Notes: a model not told the origin generated them from the letters alone. Positions 55,003 to 64,000 are shown, counted from the first letter of the stretch. The stretch is DNA of 64,000 nt from Candidatus Syntrophocurvum alkaliphilum (GCF_009734445.1 NZ_CP046457.1:992001-1056000); one strand, 5' to 3'. A program made the numbers and translations.

Positions 55003-55533
55003 TTAAGAACTTATTTTATATTTATAAAAGTATTCTAACCCAGATGCTATAGTAATTACAACAGCAATATAAATTGCATAATCCCCTAGTGGGATATTAA
55101 TAAAAGAATAATATATATTTTGCAAAATTATTAATAATACAGCAACAACTTGAGTTATTGTCTTTAATTTACCTAATTTACTTGCAGGAATAACAATTCC
55201 ATCCTCAGCTTTAACAGCTCTTAGACCTGAAACTGCAAATTCTCTTCCGATTATTACTATTGCTATCCATCCAGGTATTTTCCCAAGTTCTACTAAACTT
55301 ATAAGTGCTGCTGTTATTAAGAGCTTATCAGCTAATGGATCTAATATTATTCCTAATTTAGTTACTTGTTTCCATTTTCTTGCTAAATATCCATCTAAAC
55401 TATCCGTTAAAGCAGCAATTATAAAAACTGCTGCAGCTAAATAATCACCATATGGTACATTTATTAATAAAATAAGAACAAAAACAGGTACTAATAATAT
55501 TCTTGATATCGTTAATATATTAGGTAGATTCAT
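55003..55533 (-). CDS. pgsA: CDP-diacylglycerol-glycerol-3-phosphate phosphatidyltransferase
   Basis: A 176-residue membrane enzyme making phosphatidylglycerol phosphate. The CDP-alcohol phosphotransferase motif is DSLDGYLARKWKQVTKLGIILDPLADK (across ~44-70), with its Asp residues. Five membrane helices. ATG 55533 gives MNLPNILTISRIL, the usual start; the ATG overlaps the rimO end by 14 bases. Confidence 0.96.
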   Translation of the reverse strand: MNLPNILTISRILLVPVFVLILLINVPYGDYLAAAVFIIAALTDSLDGYLARKWKQVTKLGIILDPLADKLLITAALISLVELGKIPGWIAIVIIGREFAVSGLRAVKAEDGIVIPASKLGKLKTITQVVAVLLIILQNIYYSFINIPLGDYAIYIAVVITIASGLEYFYKYKISS

Positions 55534-56854
55534 GTATATATTCCCCAATCATATCATAATTTCTAACACCTTTAAATTTAACCGGGCTAAATTCTCCTAA
55601 TTTTAAGCTTTTATCAGTCTTGATTATTGTAACACCATCAACATCAGGAGCTTGAAAATAACCTCTTCCCAAATAAAGGTTCTTATCTAATCTAGATGTA
55701 ACTAATATTTTTTCTTCACGGTCTATTCGAGCTATATTTTTATTTCTAGTTATTTTACTTTGAATCCTTAATATTTCATCTTTCCTATGTTGTTTTACTT
55801 CCTCTGGTATTTGGTTAGGCAAGGTAGATGCACTTGTGCCTTCCTCTGAAACATAACAAAATGCCCCTAGCCAATCAAATTCGGCGGCTAAGATAAATTC
55901 ACATAATTTATTAAAATCATCTTGTGTTTCTCCTGGATAACCTAACATAACAGTAGTACGCAATACTATATCTTTTATATCAGTTTTTAGATTTTCAATA
56001 AGTTTATATAAATGATCAATATTATGTTTTCTATTCATACTTTGCAATATTTTATTTGAAGCATGCTGAATAGGTATATCCAAATATGGAACGATTTTTT
56101 CATGTTTTTTAATGAGGTTTATTATGTCCTCATTTAAATTTGATGGATGAACATACATTAAACGTATCCATTCAAGTCCCTCTATAGAACATAACTCTTC
56201 AAGAAGAGTTTTTAAATTAGGGTGACCAATTAATTCATTTCCATATGAAGTTGTATCTTGTGCTATAATTACTAATTCTTTAATTTTGTTTAATGATACT
56301 AATTTTTTAGATTCTTTTATAATATTATCATATGGTCGCGACCTTAAGTTGCCACGAATTAGTGGAATTGCACAATAACTACATTTATTATTACATCCTT
56401 CTGCAATTTTAACATAAGCCCAGCCTGGTGGTGTAGATAGTATTCTTGGACCCTCTTCTATATAATGAACTGTTGGATAATCAATAAATACTTTTTGTTG
56501 CTTATTGATTATTTTTTTAATTGCCTTATCTATATTCACAAAAGATGAAATGCCTATTATACCATCTAATTCAGGTATTTCCCTAATTATTTCTTCTCCA
56601 TATCGTTGTATGAGACAACCAGTTGCAATAAGATATTTTAACTGTCCATATTTTTTTAGTTCACTAGTTTTTAATATATTATCTATTGCTTCTTCTTTAG
56701 CCTCAGTTATAAATCCACAAGTATTTATAATAACTATTTCTGCTACCTCTAGTTTATTTACAATTTTATAACCATTACTTTTTAAAATTCCCATCATTAC
56801 TTCAGTATCAACTTGGTTCTTAGCACATCCTAGACTAATAAAACCTACATTCAT
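55520..56854 (-). CDS. rimO: Ribosomal protein S12 methylthiotransferase
   Basis: A 444-residue radical SAM enzyme. The N-terminal UPF0004 domain has SLGCAKNQVDTEVM (~7-20) plus Cys at TCGFI and TGCLIQ; the radical SAM cluster is CNNKCSYCAIP (~154-164), and a TRAM domain closes the protein (~375-444). It adds methylthio to Asp of S12. It lies between rodZ and pgsA. Confidence 0.96.
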   Translation of the reverse strand: MNVGFISLGCAKNQVDTEVMMGILKSNGYKIVNKLEVAEIVIINTCGFITEAKEEAIDNILKTSELKKYGQLKYLIATGCLIQRYGEEIIREIPELDGIIGISSFVNIDKAIKKIINKQQKVFIDYPTVHYIEEGPRILSTPPGWAYVKIAEGCNNKCSYCAIPLIRGNLRSRPYDNIIKESKKLVSLNKIKELVIIAQDTTSYGNELIGHPNLKTLLEELCSIEGLEWIRLMYVHPSNLNEDIINLIKKHEKIVPYLDIPIQHASNKILQSMNRKHNIDHLYKLIENLKTDIKDIVLRTTVMLGYPGETQDDFNKLCEFILAAEFDWLGAFCYVSEEGTSASTLPNQIPEEVKQHRKDEILRIQSKITRNKNIARIDREEKILVTSRLDKNLYLGRGYFQAPDVDGVTIIKTDKSLKLGEFSPVKFKGVRNYDMIGEYIHEST

Positions 56855-56870
56855 TGTATATAATTTCTCC

Positions 56871-57602
56871 TTAGTCTGCTGTAAAAGTCAATTTTTCTGG
56901 TTGCCAACTTTCACCTATAGGCTCAAGCTTTTCACCATTTAATGTTAAATTTATTCCTCCAGCATTTCCTGCATGTATAAAAATCTCTTCCTCACCTTCA
57001 TAAAATATTTCTTCACCAATATTTAAAACACCAGAAAATTTTTGTTCTCCATCAACTACAATCTCTAACCAACATCTTTCACTAGCTTCTATTAATAAAC
57101 TTACTGTAGCTTCTTCCTCTACATCAGTAATTTCTTTTTCTTTTTCAACTGGGTCTCTAGGATCAACAACTTGAGGTGGTTGTTCAGTACGTTCACCAAA
57201 TCCTTTATCTAAAAAATAACCAACTAAAATATTTCCTAAAAATATCGCTATAAATAAAAATATTAGGCCTGCTAAAATATTTTTGTAATTAATTTTTGAA
57301 AAGTAACTTATAGGCTTTTCTTCATTAGGTTTAGATATTTGGGCTAATACCTCTTCGTTAGGAGTATTATCGTATGCTATTTGCAAAAATTCTTCAGCCA
57401 TTTCTTGGGGATCTAAATCCAAAAATTTTGCATACCTTTTTACAAAGCCAACTGCATATACCTTTGGAGGCAGGTTCTCGAACTCTTCGTTTTCTATTGA
57501 ATCTAAATAGTGTTTTCTAATTTTTGTTTCTTCTTCTATTGCCTCTAAAGTATACCCCTTGCTTAATCGCTCTTTTCTAAATTTATCACCTATATCTGCC
57601 AT
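56871..57602 (-). CDS. RodZ-like helix-turn-helix membrane protein
   Basis: A 243-residue protein. The cytoplasmic HTH (~5-75; FRKERLSKGYTLEAIEEETK) is followed by a linker, a membrane helix (~108-130) and an outside domain (~165-243) of the DUF4115 type (SLLIEASERCWLEIVVDG). This is the architecture of RodZ/YmfM, which links MreB to the membrane. The gene stands before rimO-pgsA-cinA-recA region as in many Firmicutes. Confidence 0.92.
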   Translation of the reverse strand: MADIGDKFRKERLSKGYTLEAIEEETKIRKHYLDSIENEEFENLPPKVYAVGFVKRYAKFLDLDPQEMAEEFLQIAYDNTPNEEVLAQISKPNEEKPISYFSKINYKNILAGLIFLFIAIFLGNILVGYFLDKGFGERTEQPPQVVDPRDPVEKEKEITDVEEEATVSLLIEASERCWLEIVVDGEQKFSGVLNIGEEIFYEGEEEIFIHAGNAGGINLTLNGEKLEPIGESWQPEKLTFTAD

Positions 57603-57661
57603 CCGTTGTTTTCACTCCTAACCACCGTTAATATTAAGTTATGCTAATTTTAAATTTAGAT

Positions 57662-58633
57662 TTATGTATCAATTGAGGAGGCTAAACCTACAGCCATTCT
57701 TATAGCCTGTCTCATAGGAAATTTCAGTGATAATCCATAAACAATACCTGCTAAAAATAAATGAAGTTGTTTCTTGCAATTAAATTCTTGATTTGGAGAT
57801 AATGGTAAACTACTAACTCCTTTTTTGTTTATCGTTATTATATTATTGGTTCCATCAGTTATAATTACATCTCTTACACCTTTTTCAACCATATCTATTC
57901 CTTTTTCAGTATTAACCTGCAACATTTCGTTATTTTTAGTACCAATAATCACTAAAGAGTATTCATTTAGTATATCAGATATTTCTTGTATATTGTTATC
58001 TACATAAACACATGTACAATAGGAAGGAATCATTCTTAAGTCATTTTTGGTAATTAAATGTTTATATCCTATTTCTTGAAAACTTGGTTGAATTATTAAC
58101 CATTCACTATTATACGCAATCCACTCTCTTTCACTAAGAAGTCCTTCATAATCATTTAATAAAAATCCTTCTGAAAATTCAATTACATTGTTAACAATAA
58201 TTTTCCTACTACTTCTCTTATGTTGGTGCTTATATATGTTAGACAAGTCTACGTCTAGTTTCTGTAAATTTTCTATTAAACTAGTGCTTAAATCATCATT
58301 TCCAATTAATGTTATAATCTTAACCTTTGCACCTAAATTTGTTAATGCTTTACTTACCTCATTTGCAAACCCACCATAAAATATATCAATTTTATCTTCA
58401 TCATTTTGTGTAACTTGAATATCAAGTGAAGATTCTCCAATAACTACTATAGGAATTTCTTCGTTAAAAACATAACCTTTGCCTAATATAACGCCCTTTT
58501 TCATTAAATTAGAAATATGTACTGCAACTGATGATCTAGTTATATTAAAGCGAAGAGCTAACTCTTCCTGCGATATCAGGGGTTCTTTTTTTAAAATATC
58601 TAAAATTTCCTTTTCACGCGAGGTAAGCCTCAT
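57662..58633 (-). CDS. HTH regulator with degenerate PfkB carbohydrate-kinase domain
   Basis: A 323-residue fusion. The winged helix (~1-55; TSREKEILDILKKEPLISQEE in part) is like that of HTH-PfkB pseudouridine-kinase-type proteins. The PfkB domain (~57-323) keeps the GG...N segment YGGFANEVSKALTNLG and LIGNDD, but where the catalytic GAGD should be the sequence reads KQLH before LFLAGIVYGL, and the usual C-terminal strand is missing. So sugar kinase activity is unlikely and the domain may be a ligand sensor. It lies between ftsK and rodZ. Confidence 0.82.
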   Translation of the reverse strand: MRLTSREKEILDILKKEPLISQEELALRFNITRSSVAVHISNLMKKGVILGKGYVFNEEIPIVVIGESSLDIQVTQNDEDKIDIFYGGFANEVSKALTNLGAKVKIITLIGNDDLSTSLIENLQKLDVDLSNIYKHQHKRSSRKIIVNNVIEFSEGFLLNDYEGLLSEREWIAYNSEWLIIQPSFQEIGYKHLITKNDLRMIPSYCTCVYVDNNIQEISDILNEYSLVIIGTKNNEMLQVNTEKGIDMVEKGVRDVIITDGTNNIITINKKGVSSLPLSPNQEFNCKKQLHLFLAGIVYGLSLKFPMRQAIRMAVGLASSIDT

Positions 58634-58689
58634 AGTCCCCCTCCCCCCTACCTAATAACTTTCCATTATGACAAATACTAACATAGATT

Positions 58690-60975
58690 CTAATTAGAGT
58701 ATAGGTTTTCAAATTGTTGATTATCTATTAGTACCTCTCTTTTTTTATTACTATCTAATTCTGAAACTATACCTCTTTCTTCCATCATATCAACAAGTCT
58801 AGCTGCTCTTGAATAACCAATTCTTAATTTTCTTTGTAACAATGAAACTGATGCTTTTCCATTATCAACAAATATTTTAACAGCATCCCAATATAATTCA
58901 TCACCAATATCTGTATCAGACTTTTCTAGCGTGCTTTCTAGTTCATTGGTTAATTCTGCTTTTTCTTCAACAACCACTTGGGATTTAATATAGTTTACAG
59001 TGTTTTCAATGTCATTATCTGATACAAATGCCCCTTGAATCCTAAATGGTTTTACAGCTCCTATTGGGAAAAATAGCATATCACCTTTACCTAAAAGTTT
59101 TTCTGCTCCACCCATATCTAGAATTGTTCTAGAATCAGCTTGGGACGATACAGCAAATGCAATTCTAGAAGGAATATTAGCTTTTATTAATCCAGTAACA
59201 ACATCTACTGATGGTCTTTGAGTAGCAACAATTAAGTGAATACCTGCTGCTCGAGCCATTTGAGCTAATCGACATATTGAATCCTCCACTTCCACAGGAG
59301 AAACCAACATTAAATCAGCTAGTTCGTCAATAATAATTACAATATATGGCATAAAGTCTTCACTAAGTTCATTATAACGGTTTATATCTCTAACGCCTTT
59401 TTCTGCAAATATTCTATACCTTTTCTCCATTTCTGTAACCATCCAACGTAAAACTACCGATGCTTTTTTAGGATCAGTTACAACAGGAGTCATTAAGTGA
59501 GGGATTCCATTGAAAACTGTTAATTCAACCATTTTAGGATCAATAAATACTAACTTTAACTCATCAGGAGATGAATTATATAAAAAGCTCGTTATTATAC
59601 AATTCAAGCATACACTTTTTCCTGAACCTGTTGAACCTGCAATAAGTAGATGAGGCATATCCTTTAATTTTGCTACAACAGGATTTCCACCAATATCTTC
59701 ACCTAATGCAAATGCTAAAGGACTATTTAAATTTTTAAATAATGATGATGTTAGTAGGTTTTTTAAACCTACACTTGCCATTAAACTATTAGGAACTTCA
59801 ATACCCACAGCAGATTTTCCAGGAATAGGTGCCTCCATTCTTATGCCAGGTGCTGCAAGATTTAATTGTAGGTCATCAGTTAAACTTAAAATCTTACTAA
59901 CTTTAACACCTGGAGCTGGAGTTAGTTCATATCTTGTTATTGCTGGACCACAACTTACTTGATTAACCTTTACTTTTATGCCAAAACTTGAAAATGTATC
60001 TTCTAATACAGATATGCTTTGTTTGATATTTTTCTTATCTACACTTTTTTCATTATTTATATTAGTTAACAATTCTAATGGAGGTTTTTTATAAATAAAA
60101 TCTAAGTCATTATCTGTTTTATTAAAAGAAATATCTATTGGTTCTGATTTACTCTTGTTTTTTTGTCTTTTAACTGGCTTTTTATCAGTTTTATCAGATT
60201 TATCAGTTTTATCAGCTTTAACATAATCAGTGTTATTTGATTCTAAAATATGTGGTAAATTATTATCTGTATCTAAATGATTTATTATTACGGGCTCTGT
60301 GTTTGTAGAATCTATAGTTGAAGGTTCTTCTGACAAGTTTTTAACATCTTTTTTAGATTCGCTTTCTTCCGGTTTGTAATACATAATGTCAACAAAATAA
60401 TTTCTAGTTTTTTTTACTATATTTATCAAGAATTTTATAATCTCAGATATAGGTTTTTCTATTATCATTATTATCGCTAATATACAGGATAATATTATTG
60501 CAATTACAGCACCTATATTACCAACTAATGTTACTAATGAATAAGAAATAAAACCACCTATATACCCTCCTCCAAGACCTTTTATTCCTGCATCCAAAGA
60601 CGTAATTCCTTTAGGAGTATTATAGATGCTTATAGATATTAGTATAGCAATTGCTAAAATAGCAACGCCCCACATTCTCACCGACCATAGTTTTTTTATT
60701 ACACCAATATGAATAGACCAAATTAGGAGAAATAAAGGAACTAAAATAGAAGCTAATCCAAAACTAATATCTATTAATCTCATTAGTTGAATACCTATTA
60801 AACCAATGAATTGGTCACTATCAGGAATACCTTGATAATTTCTTAAGCCTACATAAACAAATACGGCTATCATAAGCACTATTATTGATAATATTTCTTC
60901 TCTTATATAACTTTTCTTTTCTTTATTATTAGTTTTTTTATATCTAGTGGGCTTGGTTCTATTATTTTTTGACAT
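58690..60975 (-). CDS. ftsK: DNA translocase FtsK/SpoIIIE
   Basis: A 761-residue septal DNA pump. Four N-terminal membrane helices (~25-180) are followed by a charged linker (~205-300) and the motor with Walker A GSTGSGKSVCLN (~452-463), IIIDELADLM (Walker B) and the GGAEKLLGKGDMLF segment. A winged-helix gamma domain ends it (~695-755; KASVSLLQRKLRIGYSRAARL). Size and operon with tepA-ylzJ agree with SpoIIIE. Confidence 0.96.
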   Translation of the reverse strand: MSKNNRTKPTRYKKTNNKEKKSYIREEILSIIVLMIAVFVYVGLRNYQGIPDSDQFIGLIGIQLMRLIDISFGLASILVPLFLLIWSIHIGVIKKLWSVRMWGVAILAIAILISISIYNTPKGITSLDAGIKGLGGGYIGGFISYSLVTLVGNIGAVIAIILSCILAIIMIIEKPISEIIKFLINIVKKTRNYFVDIMYYKPEESESKKDVKNLSEEPSTIDSTNTEPVIINHLDTDNNLPHILESNNTDYVKADKTDKSDKTDKKPVKRQKNKSKSEPIDISFNKTDNDLDFIYKKPPLELLTNINNEKSVDKKNIKQSISVLEDTFSSFGIKVKVNQVSCGPAITRYELTPAPGVKVSKILSLTDDLQLNLAAPGIRMEAPIPGKSAVGIEVPNSLMASVGLKNLLTSSLFKNLNSPLAFALGEDIGGNPVVAKLKDMPHLLIAGSTGSGKSVCLNCIITSFLYNSSPDELKLVFIDPKMVELTVFNGIPHLMTPVVTDPKKASVVLRWMVTEMEKRYRIFAEKGVRDINRYNELSEDFMPYIVIIIDELADLMLVSPVEVEDSICRLAQMARAAGIHLIVATQRPSVDVVTGLIKANIPSRIAFAVSSQADSRTILDMGGAEKLLGKGDMLFFPIGAVKPFRIQGAFVSDNDIENTVNYIKSQVVVEEKAELTNELESTLEKSDTDIGDELYWDAVKIFVDNGKASVSLLQRKLRIGYSRAARLVDMMEERGIVSELDSNKKREVLIDNQQFENLYSN

Positions 60976-61102
60976 TAATTATTATCACCTCTATAAGCTT
61001 ATCGTAAAATCCTGCTACACAACCAAATTGTTTCTTGGTTAGGAAAACTATACAACTTTATTTCGATTGAATTTATTGTATTCCTTCCTTTTTTTAAATT
61101 AT

Positions 61103-61131
61103 AAAAAAAAGAACCAGATTAAATCTGGTTT
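61103..61131 (-). terminator. Terminator downstream of uppP
   Basis: AACCAGATT / AATCTGGTT hairpin with T-runs on both strands. Repeat copy G lies between it and the uppP stop. Confidence 0.8.
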
Positions 61132-61165
61132 TTACCACTCTGAAGTTAAATGAATATTTGAAATT

Positions 61166-61229
61166 GGTTTCACTGCGAAAAGCTAAACTTAGACCATGGA
61201 ATCGCTGAGCTACTTTTTGCAGCAGAACC
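61166..61229 (+). repeat. Dispersed repeat, copy G (minimal, 64 bp)
   Basis: Left end GGTTTCACTGCGAAAAGCTA, right end CTACTTTTTGCAGCAGAACC, joined through GGAATCGCTGAG. Only the outer stem and a piece of the nested arm are left. Flanking direct repeat AAATT (61161-61165, 61230-61234). It lies 10 bases after the uppP stop. Confidence 0.8.
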
Positions 61230-61239
61230 AAATTTGTTT

Positions 61240-62022
61240 TTAAAATAAAAAATAAGCTACTAAAGTAAAGAAACCAACACCCCAGACATAGTATGCAAAA
61301 ACTGAAAGTCTTCCAAATTTAACTAAATTGACTACAACCTTTATAGCTAAATATCCAAATAAAGCTGAACAAATAAGTCCTATACCATACGGAAGTAAGT
61401 TCTTGATATAAATTCCAGAAGCAAAAACATCACTAAGTTGAAAAACTGCTGCTCCTAAAATAACAGGAATAGATAATAGAAAAGATAATCTAGCAGCAAA
61501 TTCTCTATCAAGTCCTGAAATTAAACCTGCAGCTATGGTTGCACCAGACCTCGAAATACCAGGTATAATTGCTAATGCTTGAAAACTACCTATCACAATA
61601 ATATCTTTAATAGATGTTTTTTCCTCAAGCTTTAATCCCAATTTTAAATTCGATAATTTTTCAGAGTATTTAAGTATAAAGCCAGTAAAAATCAGTCCTA
61701 TACCAACTACTAATAAAGAAGTAAAAGCTTTTTCTATTAAAGGTTCTAGGAAAAATCCTACTAGAGCTGCAGGAATTGATCCAATGATGATTAATAAAGT
61801 AATACGTGAAAAAGGTTTCTTAAGAATAGAAATTATATCTTGCCAAAAAGCTACAAAAACTGCTATAAGAGTTCCTAAATGTACAATAATACCAAAAGTT
61901 AATGGTGGTTCTTCAACATTAAGTAAATATTGAAAAATAACTATATGTCCAGAGCTGCTAACAGGTAAAAATTCTGTAATCCCCTGCACCAATGCAATTA
62001 TTAGTGCCTCAATTATTGTCAC
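61240..62022 (-). CDS. uppP: Undecaprenyl-diphosphatase
   Basis: A 260-residue membrane protein of the BacA/UppP family that recycles the lipid carrier for cell-wall synthesis. Motifs are [17 protein letters not shown] (~10-26; Glu-rich motif I) and [14 protein letters not shown] (~155-168; motif II). Eight hydrophobic segments. GTG start behind AGGGAGAGG. Confidence 0.96.
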   Translation of the reverse strand: MTIIEALIIALVQGITEFLPVSSSGHIVIFQYLLNVEEPPLTFGIIVHLGTLIAVFVAFWQDIISILKKPFSRITLLIIIGSIPAALVGFFLEPLIEKAFTSLLVVGIGLIFTGFILKYSEKLSNLKLGLKLEEKTSIKDIIVIGSFQALAIIPGISRSGATIAAGLISGLDREFAARLSFLLSIPVILGAAVFQLSDVFASGIYIKNLLPYGIGLICSALFGYLAIKVVVNLVKFGRLSVFAYYVWGVGFFTLVAYFLF

Positions 62023-62050
62023 ATTGCCCCTCTCCCTACTACTAAATTAT

Positions 62051-62074
62051 AAAGCACGTCAAAAGACGTGCTTT
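62051..62074 (-). terminator. Hairpin downstream of ylzJ
   Basis: AAAGCACGTC / GACGTGCTTT perfect hairpin, with only a short T-stretch. It stands between repeat copy H and the uppP start. Confidence 0.65.
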
Positions 62075-62119
62075 ATAATAAGTATATTATTAATTTTTAG
62101 CTTTAGAATTTAATATATT

Positions 62120-62178
62120 TGATACTCTGCGAAAAGCTAAATTCATATTAGGGAATCGGGCTAAGCAAACTTTTTATT
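62120..62178 (+). repeat. Dispersed repeat, degenerate copy H (left quarter)
   Basis: TGATACTCTGCGAAAAGCTA then GGAATCGGGCTAAGCAAACT aligns with the left arm of the family; the right part is missing. It lies 10 bases after the ylzJ stop. Confidence 0.6.
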
Positions 62179-62188
62179 AATTAAGTTT

Positions 62189-62410
62189 TTATTTAACTTG
62201 AAAATCCAAAGTTATAATATTACCAGGCTGATAATTAGTATTTAAAAAATCGCCAGGATCAGTACTGTTAATTTCCAAAACTCTCACACTATTATATTCT
62301 ATAGGCTCAACATTCATAACTCCACCTGAAGGTAGCTTCACCGTAACAGCTTTTTTATCTTTTTCAGAGGAATCCATGAGTTCAAAAGGATTTGGAGTAT
62401 ATACTATCAT
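62189..62410 (-). CDS. YlzJ-like protein
   Basis: A 73-residue protein of the YlzJ family, beginning [12 protein letters not shown] and rich in beta-strand pattern. Its function is unknown. It overlaps the tepA stop by four bases (ATGA), and the order tepA-ylzJ-ftsK is as in Bacillus, although uppP has come between ylzJ and ftsK here. Confidence 0.85.
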   Translation of the reverse strand: MIVYTPNPFELMDSSEKDKKAVTVKLPSGGVMNVEPIEYNSVRVLEINSTDPGDFLNTNYQPGNIITLDFQVK

Positions 62411-63126
62411 TGTAAAGTTCCTCCTGACTGATTAATTAATTCTTTCATTTTTACAATTGCTGTACTCATTCCACCAACTTCATCAATTAATCCACATTCA
62501 ACTGCATCTTCTCCTACAAGTACTGTTCCAATATCTCTAGCTAATTCACCTGTTCTAAACATTAACTCCCTAAACTTTGAGTCGGTAACATTAGAATGTT
62601 GAGTAACAAAATTAACTACTCGATCTTGCATTTTATCTAAGTATTCATATGTTTGTGGTACACCTATTACAAGACCAGTTAATCGTATTGGATGTATAGT
62701 CATTGTTGCTGATGGAGCTATAAAAGTATAATCAGAACTTACAGCTATTGTAGCTCCAATAGAATGTCCACCACCTAATATAATTGATACCGTTGGTTTA
62801 GAAAGACTTGTAATCATTTCTGCAAGTGCTAATCCTGCTTCAATATCACCACCAACTGTGTTTAACACAACTAATAAACCTTTTATTTGTGGATTTTCCT
62901 CAACTGCAACTAACTGAGGAATAACATGTTCATATTTAGTTGTTTTATTCTGAGGAGGAAGCACCATATGACCTTCTACTTGTCCAGTTATGGTTAAACA
63001 ATGAATATCACTTTTAAAACTAGGAATATCTACCTGCCCTAATTCTTTAATATTATCTAATTTGGCTTGGTTTTGGTCTTGAGGGTTTGGATTCTGTTCT
63101 TGTGGCGTAGGATTTTGTTGATCCAA
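62407..63126 (-). CDS. tepA: ClpP-fold protease TepA
   Basis: A 239-residue member of the ClpP-like translocation-enhancing protein family. A Pro/Gln/Asn-rich N-terminus (~1-25) is followed by the serine-protease fold with [18 protein letters not shown] (~88-105), the catalytic Ser in [13 protein letters not shown] (~118-130) and His in MTIHPIRL (~142-149). TepA acts on secreted proteins or spore-specific acid-soluble proteins. TTG start (63126) after AAGGAG. Confidence 0.92.
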   Translation of the reverse strand: MDQQNPTPQEQNPNPQDQNQAKLDNIKELGQVDIPSFKSDIHCLTITGQVEGHMVLPPQNKTTKYEHVIPQLVAVEENPQIKGLLVVLNTVGGDIEAGLALAEMITSLSKPTVSIILGGGHSIGATIAVSSDYTFIAPSATMTIHPIRLTGLVIGVPQTYEYLDKMQDRVVNFVTQHSNVTDSKFRELMFRTGELARDIGTVLVGEDAVECGLIDEVGGMSTAIVKMKELINQSGGTLQ

Positions 63127-63181
63127 ATTAAGTGCTCCTTTCTAATAAGTTCTTTAAATATAGATTTGCCTGTTTGCAAAA

Positions 63182-63214
63182 AAAAATACGCAGAAAATAA
63201 TTCTGCGTATTTTT
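63182..63214 (-). terminator. Terminator downstream of rnj
   Basis: AAAATACGCAGAA / TTCTGCGTATTTT perfect hairpin with A and T runs. Repeat copy I lies between it and the rnj stop. Confidence 0.85.
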
Positions 63215-63303
63215 TGGTTTACTGCTATACTAAGACCCAGTTGAGCAAAATTGTTTATCACGCTACTCGTCAATACTTTATCTCGAATTTGGCTCAGCCT
63301 TTT
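63215..63303 (+). repeat. Dispersed repeat, degenerate copy I
   Basis: TTGGTTTACTGC, TTGAGCAAAATTGTTTATCA, a centre like CGCTACTCGTCAATACTTTA and the right arm GGCTCAGCC follow the order of the full element with large deletions. The right end is absent. It begins where the terminator ends and lies 5 bases after the rnj stop. Confidence 0.65.
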
Positions 63304-63307
63304 TTTA

Positions 63308-64000
63308 CTAAACTTCCATGATTATTGGTAATATCATTGGCCTACGGCCTGTTTTTTCATATAAATGTTTACCTAACTTATCCCTAACCTGAGCTTTTAT
63401 AACTGCCCATTCCGTAAGGTTTTTCTTATAACAAATATCTAAAGCTTCTTTTGCTTTTTCTTTAGCGTCTTCTATAAGCTGTTCAGATTCTCTTACATAA
63501 ACAAAACCTCTTGTTACGATATCTGGACCTGCAACTACTTCGTTATTATCTTTATTTATAGTTACTACTACAATCATTATCCCATCTTGGGATAATTGTT
63601 TACGATCACGAAGTACAATATTTCCTACATCACCAACACCAAGACCATCCACTAAAACTTTACCTGCAGCCACCTTACCATTAAAAGTCGCCTTTTTTCT
63701 ACCTATCTCAATAACTTGTCCATTTTCAGCAACAAATATTTTTGAAGGTGGTATCCCTAAACTTTCCGCTAATTTAGCATGTTTCATTAAATGGCGATAT
63801 TCTCCGTGTACAGGAATAAAATATTTTGGGCGGATTAGATTTATTAATATTTTCAACTCTTCTTGAGCTGAATGCCCAGAAACATGTACCCCTATACCTT
63901 TTTCATAAATCACCTCAGCTCCTTGGCGGAATAATAAATCAACAGTTCGAGCTACAAGTTTTTCATTTCCAGGAATGGGGGTAGCAGATATTATTACTGT
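63308..64000 (-). CDS. rnj: Ribonuclease J, C-terminal part (5' end outside window)
   Basis: The frame is open to the window edge; 230 residues are present. Near the edge TVIISATPIPGNE and LFRQGAEVIY are seen, then HVSGHSAQEELK, RPKYFIPVHGEYRHLMKHA (beta-CASP motif with metal-binding His) and the C-terminal domain ending in RRPMILPIIMEV. RNase J is a 5' exonuclease and endonuclease for mRNA and rRNA. It is followed by tepA-ylzJ as in Bacillus (rnjB-tepA-ylzJ). Confidence 0.96.
   Translation of the reverse strand, partial: TVIISATPIPGNEKLVARTVDLLFRQGAEVIYEKGIGVHVSGHSAQEELKILINLIRPKYFIPVHGEYRHLMKHAKLAESLGIPPSKIFVAENGQVIEIGRKKATFNGKVAAGKVLVDGLGVGDVGNIVLRDRKQLSQDGIMIVVVTINKDNNEVVAGPDIVTRGFVYVRESEQLIEDAKEKAKEALDICYKKNLTEWAVIKAQVRDKLGKHLYEKTGRRPMILPIIMEV

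Noticed and set aside
1-64000. CRISPR array, tRNA or rRNA genes
   Set aside because: No regularly spaced direct repeats and no tRNA-like cloverleaf or rRNA sequence was recognised on either strand; the only repeats are the dispersed inverted-repeat elements.

Overview
The window is strongly AT-rich DNA from a Gram-positive, probably endospore-forming member of the Clostridia. Evidence: spoVS, a GerM-like lipoprotein, remA, a SpoIIIE-type translocase, prkC/prpC, RNase Y, RNase J, FMN and SOS signals of Firmicutes type, and gene order close to the classical Bacillus blocks rnj-tepA-ylzJ-ftsK and yloB-yicC-remA-gmk-rpoZ-coaBC-priA-def-fmt-rsmB-rlmN-prpC-prkC-rsgA-rpe. A polyhydroxyalkanoate cluster and a butyryl-CoA:acetate CoA-transferase-like gene suggest an anaerobe with butyrate/hydroxybutyrate metabolism (Syntrophomonas-like lineages are one possibility). 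The species cannot be fixed from the sequence alone. No tRNA, rRNA, CRISPR array or complete insertion sequence was seen.

Layout: apart from the truncated hybrid kinase at the left edge, every gene lies on the minus strand, so transcription runs from high to low coordinates. From the right edge: rnj (5' part missing), tepA, ylzJ, uppP, ftsK, a degenerate PfkB regulator, rodZ-like, rimO, pgsA (64.0-55.0 kb). Next come the CoA-transferase, a membrane protein plus a short FtsH-like protease, cinA, thpR, recA with an SOS-controlled promoter, rny, ymdB, spoVS, a dipeptidase and a PHP phosphoesterase (55-42.5 kb). Then follow a decayed NlpC/P60 remnant, two little-known genes, the pha operon and a Ca2+-type P-ATPase (42.5-34.7 kb). 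The conserved yicC-to-rpe housekeeping block spans 34.4-17.9 kb. An FMN riboswitch then heads ribD-ribE-ribBA-ribH (17.8-13.8 kb). The left part (13.5-0.9 kb) holds radical SAM enzymes, an OFA-family transporter, a CDF metal transporter with a structured leader, a stress protein, rtcB, a zincin, an isochorismatase-fold hydrolase, a two-component system, a GerM-like lipoprotein and an EF-G homologue.

The most unusual structure is a family of about a dozen related intergenic repeats. Three are full length (226-227 bp, at 17.4, 34.4 and 42.2 kb). They have imperfect terminal inverted repeats, a second near-perfect nested inverted repeat, and direct repeats of 6-7 bp at their borders, so they look like a non-autonomous (MITE-like) mobile element. 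The others are internally deleted or end-truncated derivatives. All recognisable copies have the same orientation relative to transcription, and most lie just after a stop codon, often between the stop and the terminator. One full copy lies between the FMN riboswitch terminator and ribD. Other points of interest: an AUA codon where the riboflavin synthase start is expected, a hairpin between the Shine-Dalgarno and AUG of remA, a kinase-like regulator without the GAGD catalytic motif, a uracil-DNA-glycosylase relative without its active-site motifs, and a possible metal-sensing leader upstream of the CDF transporter.
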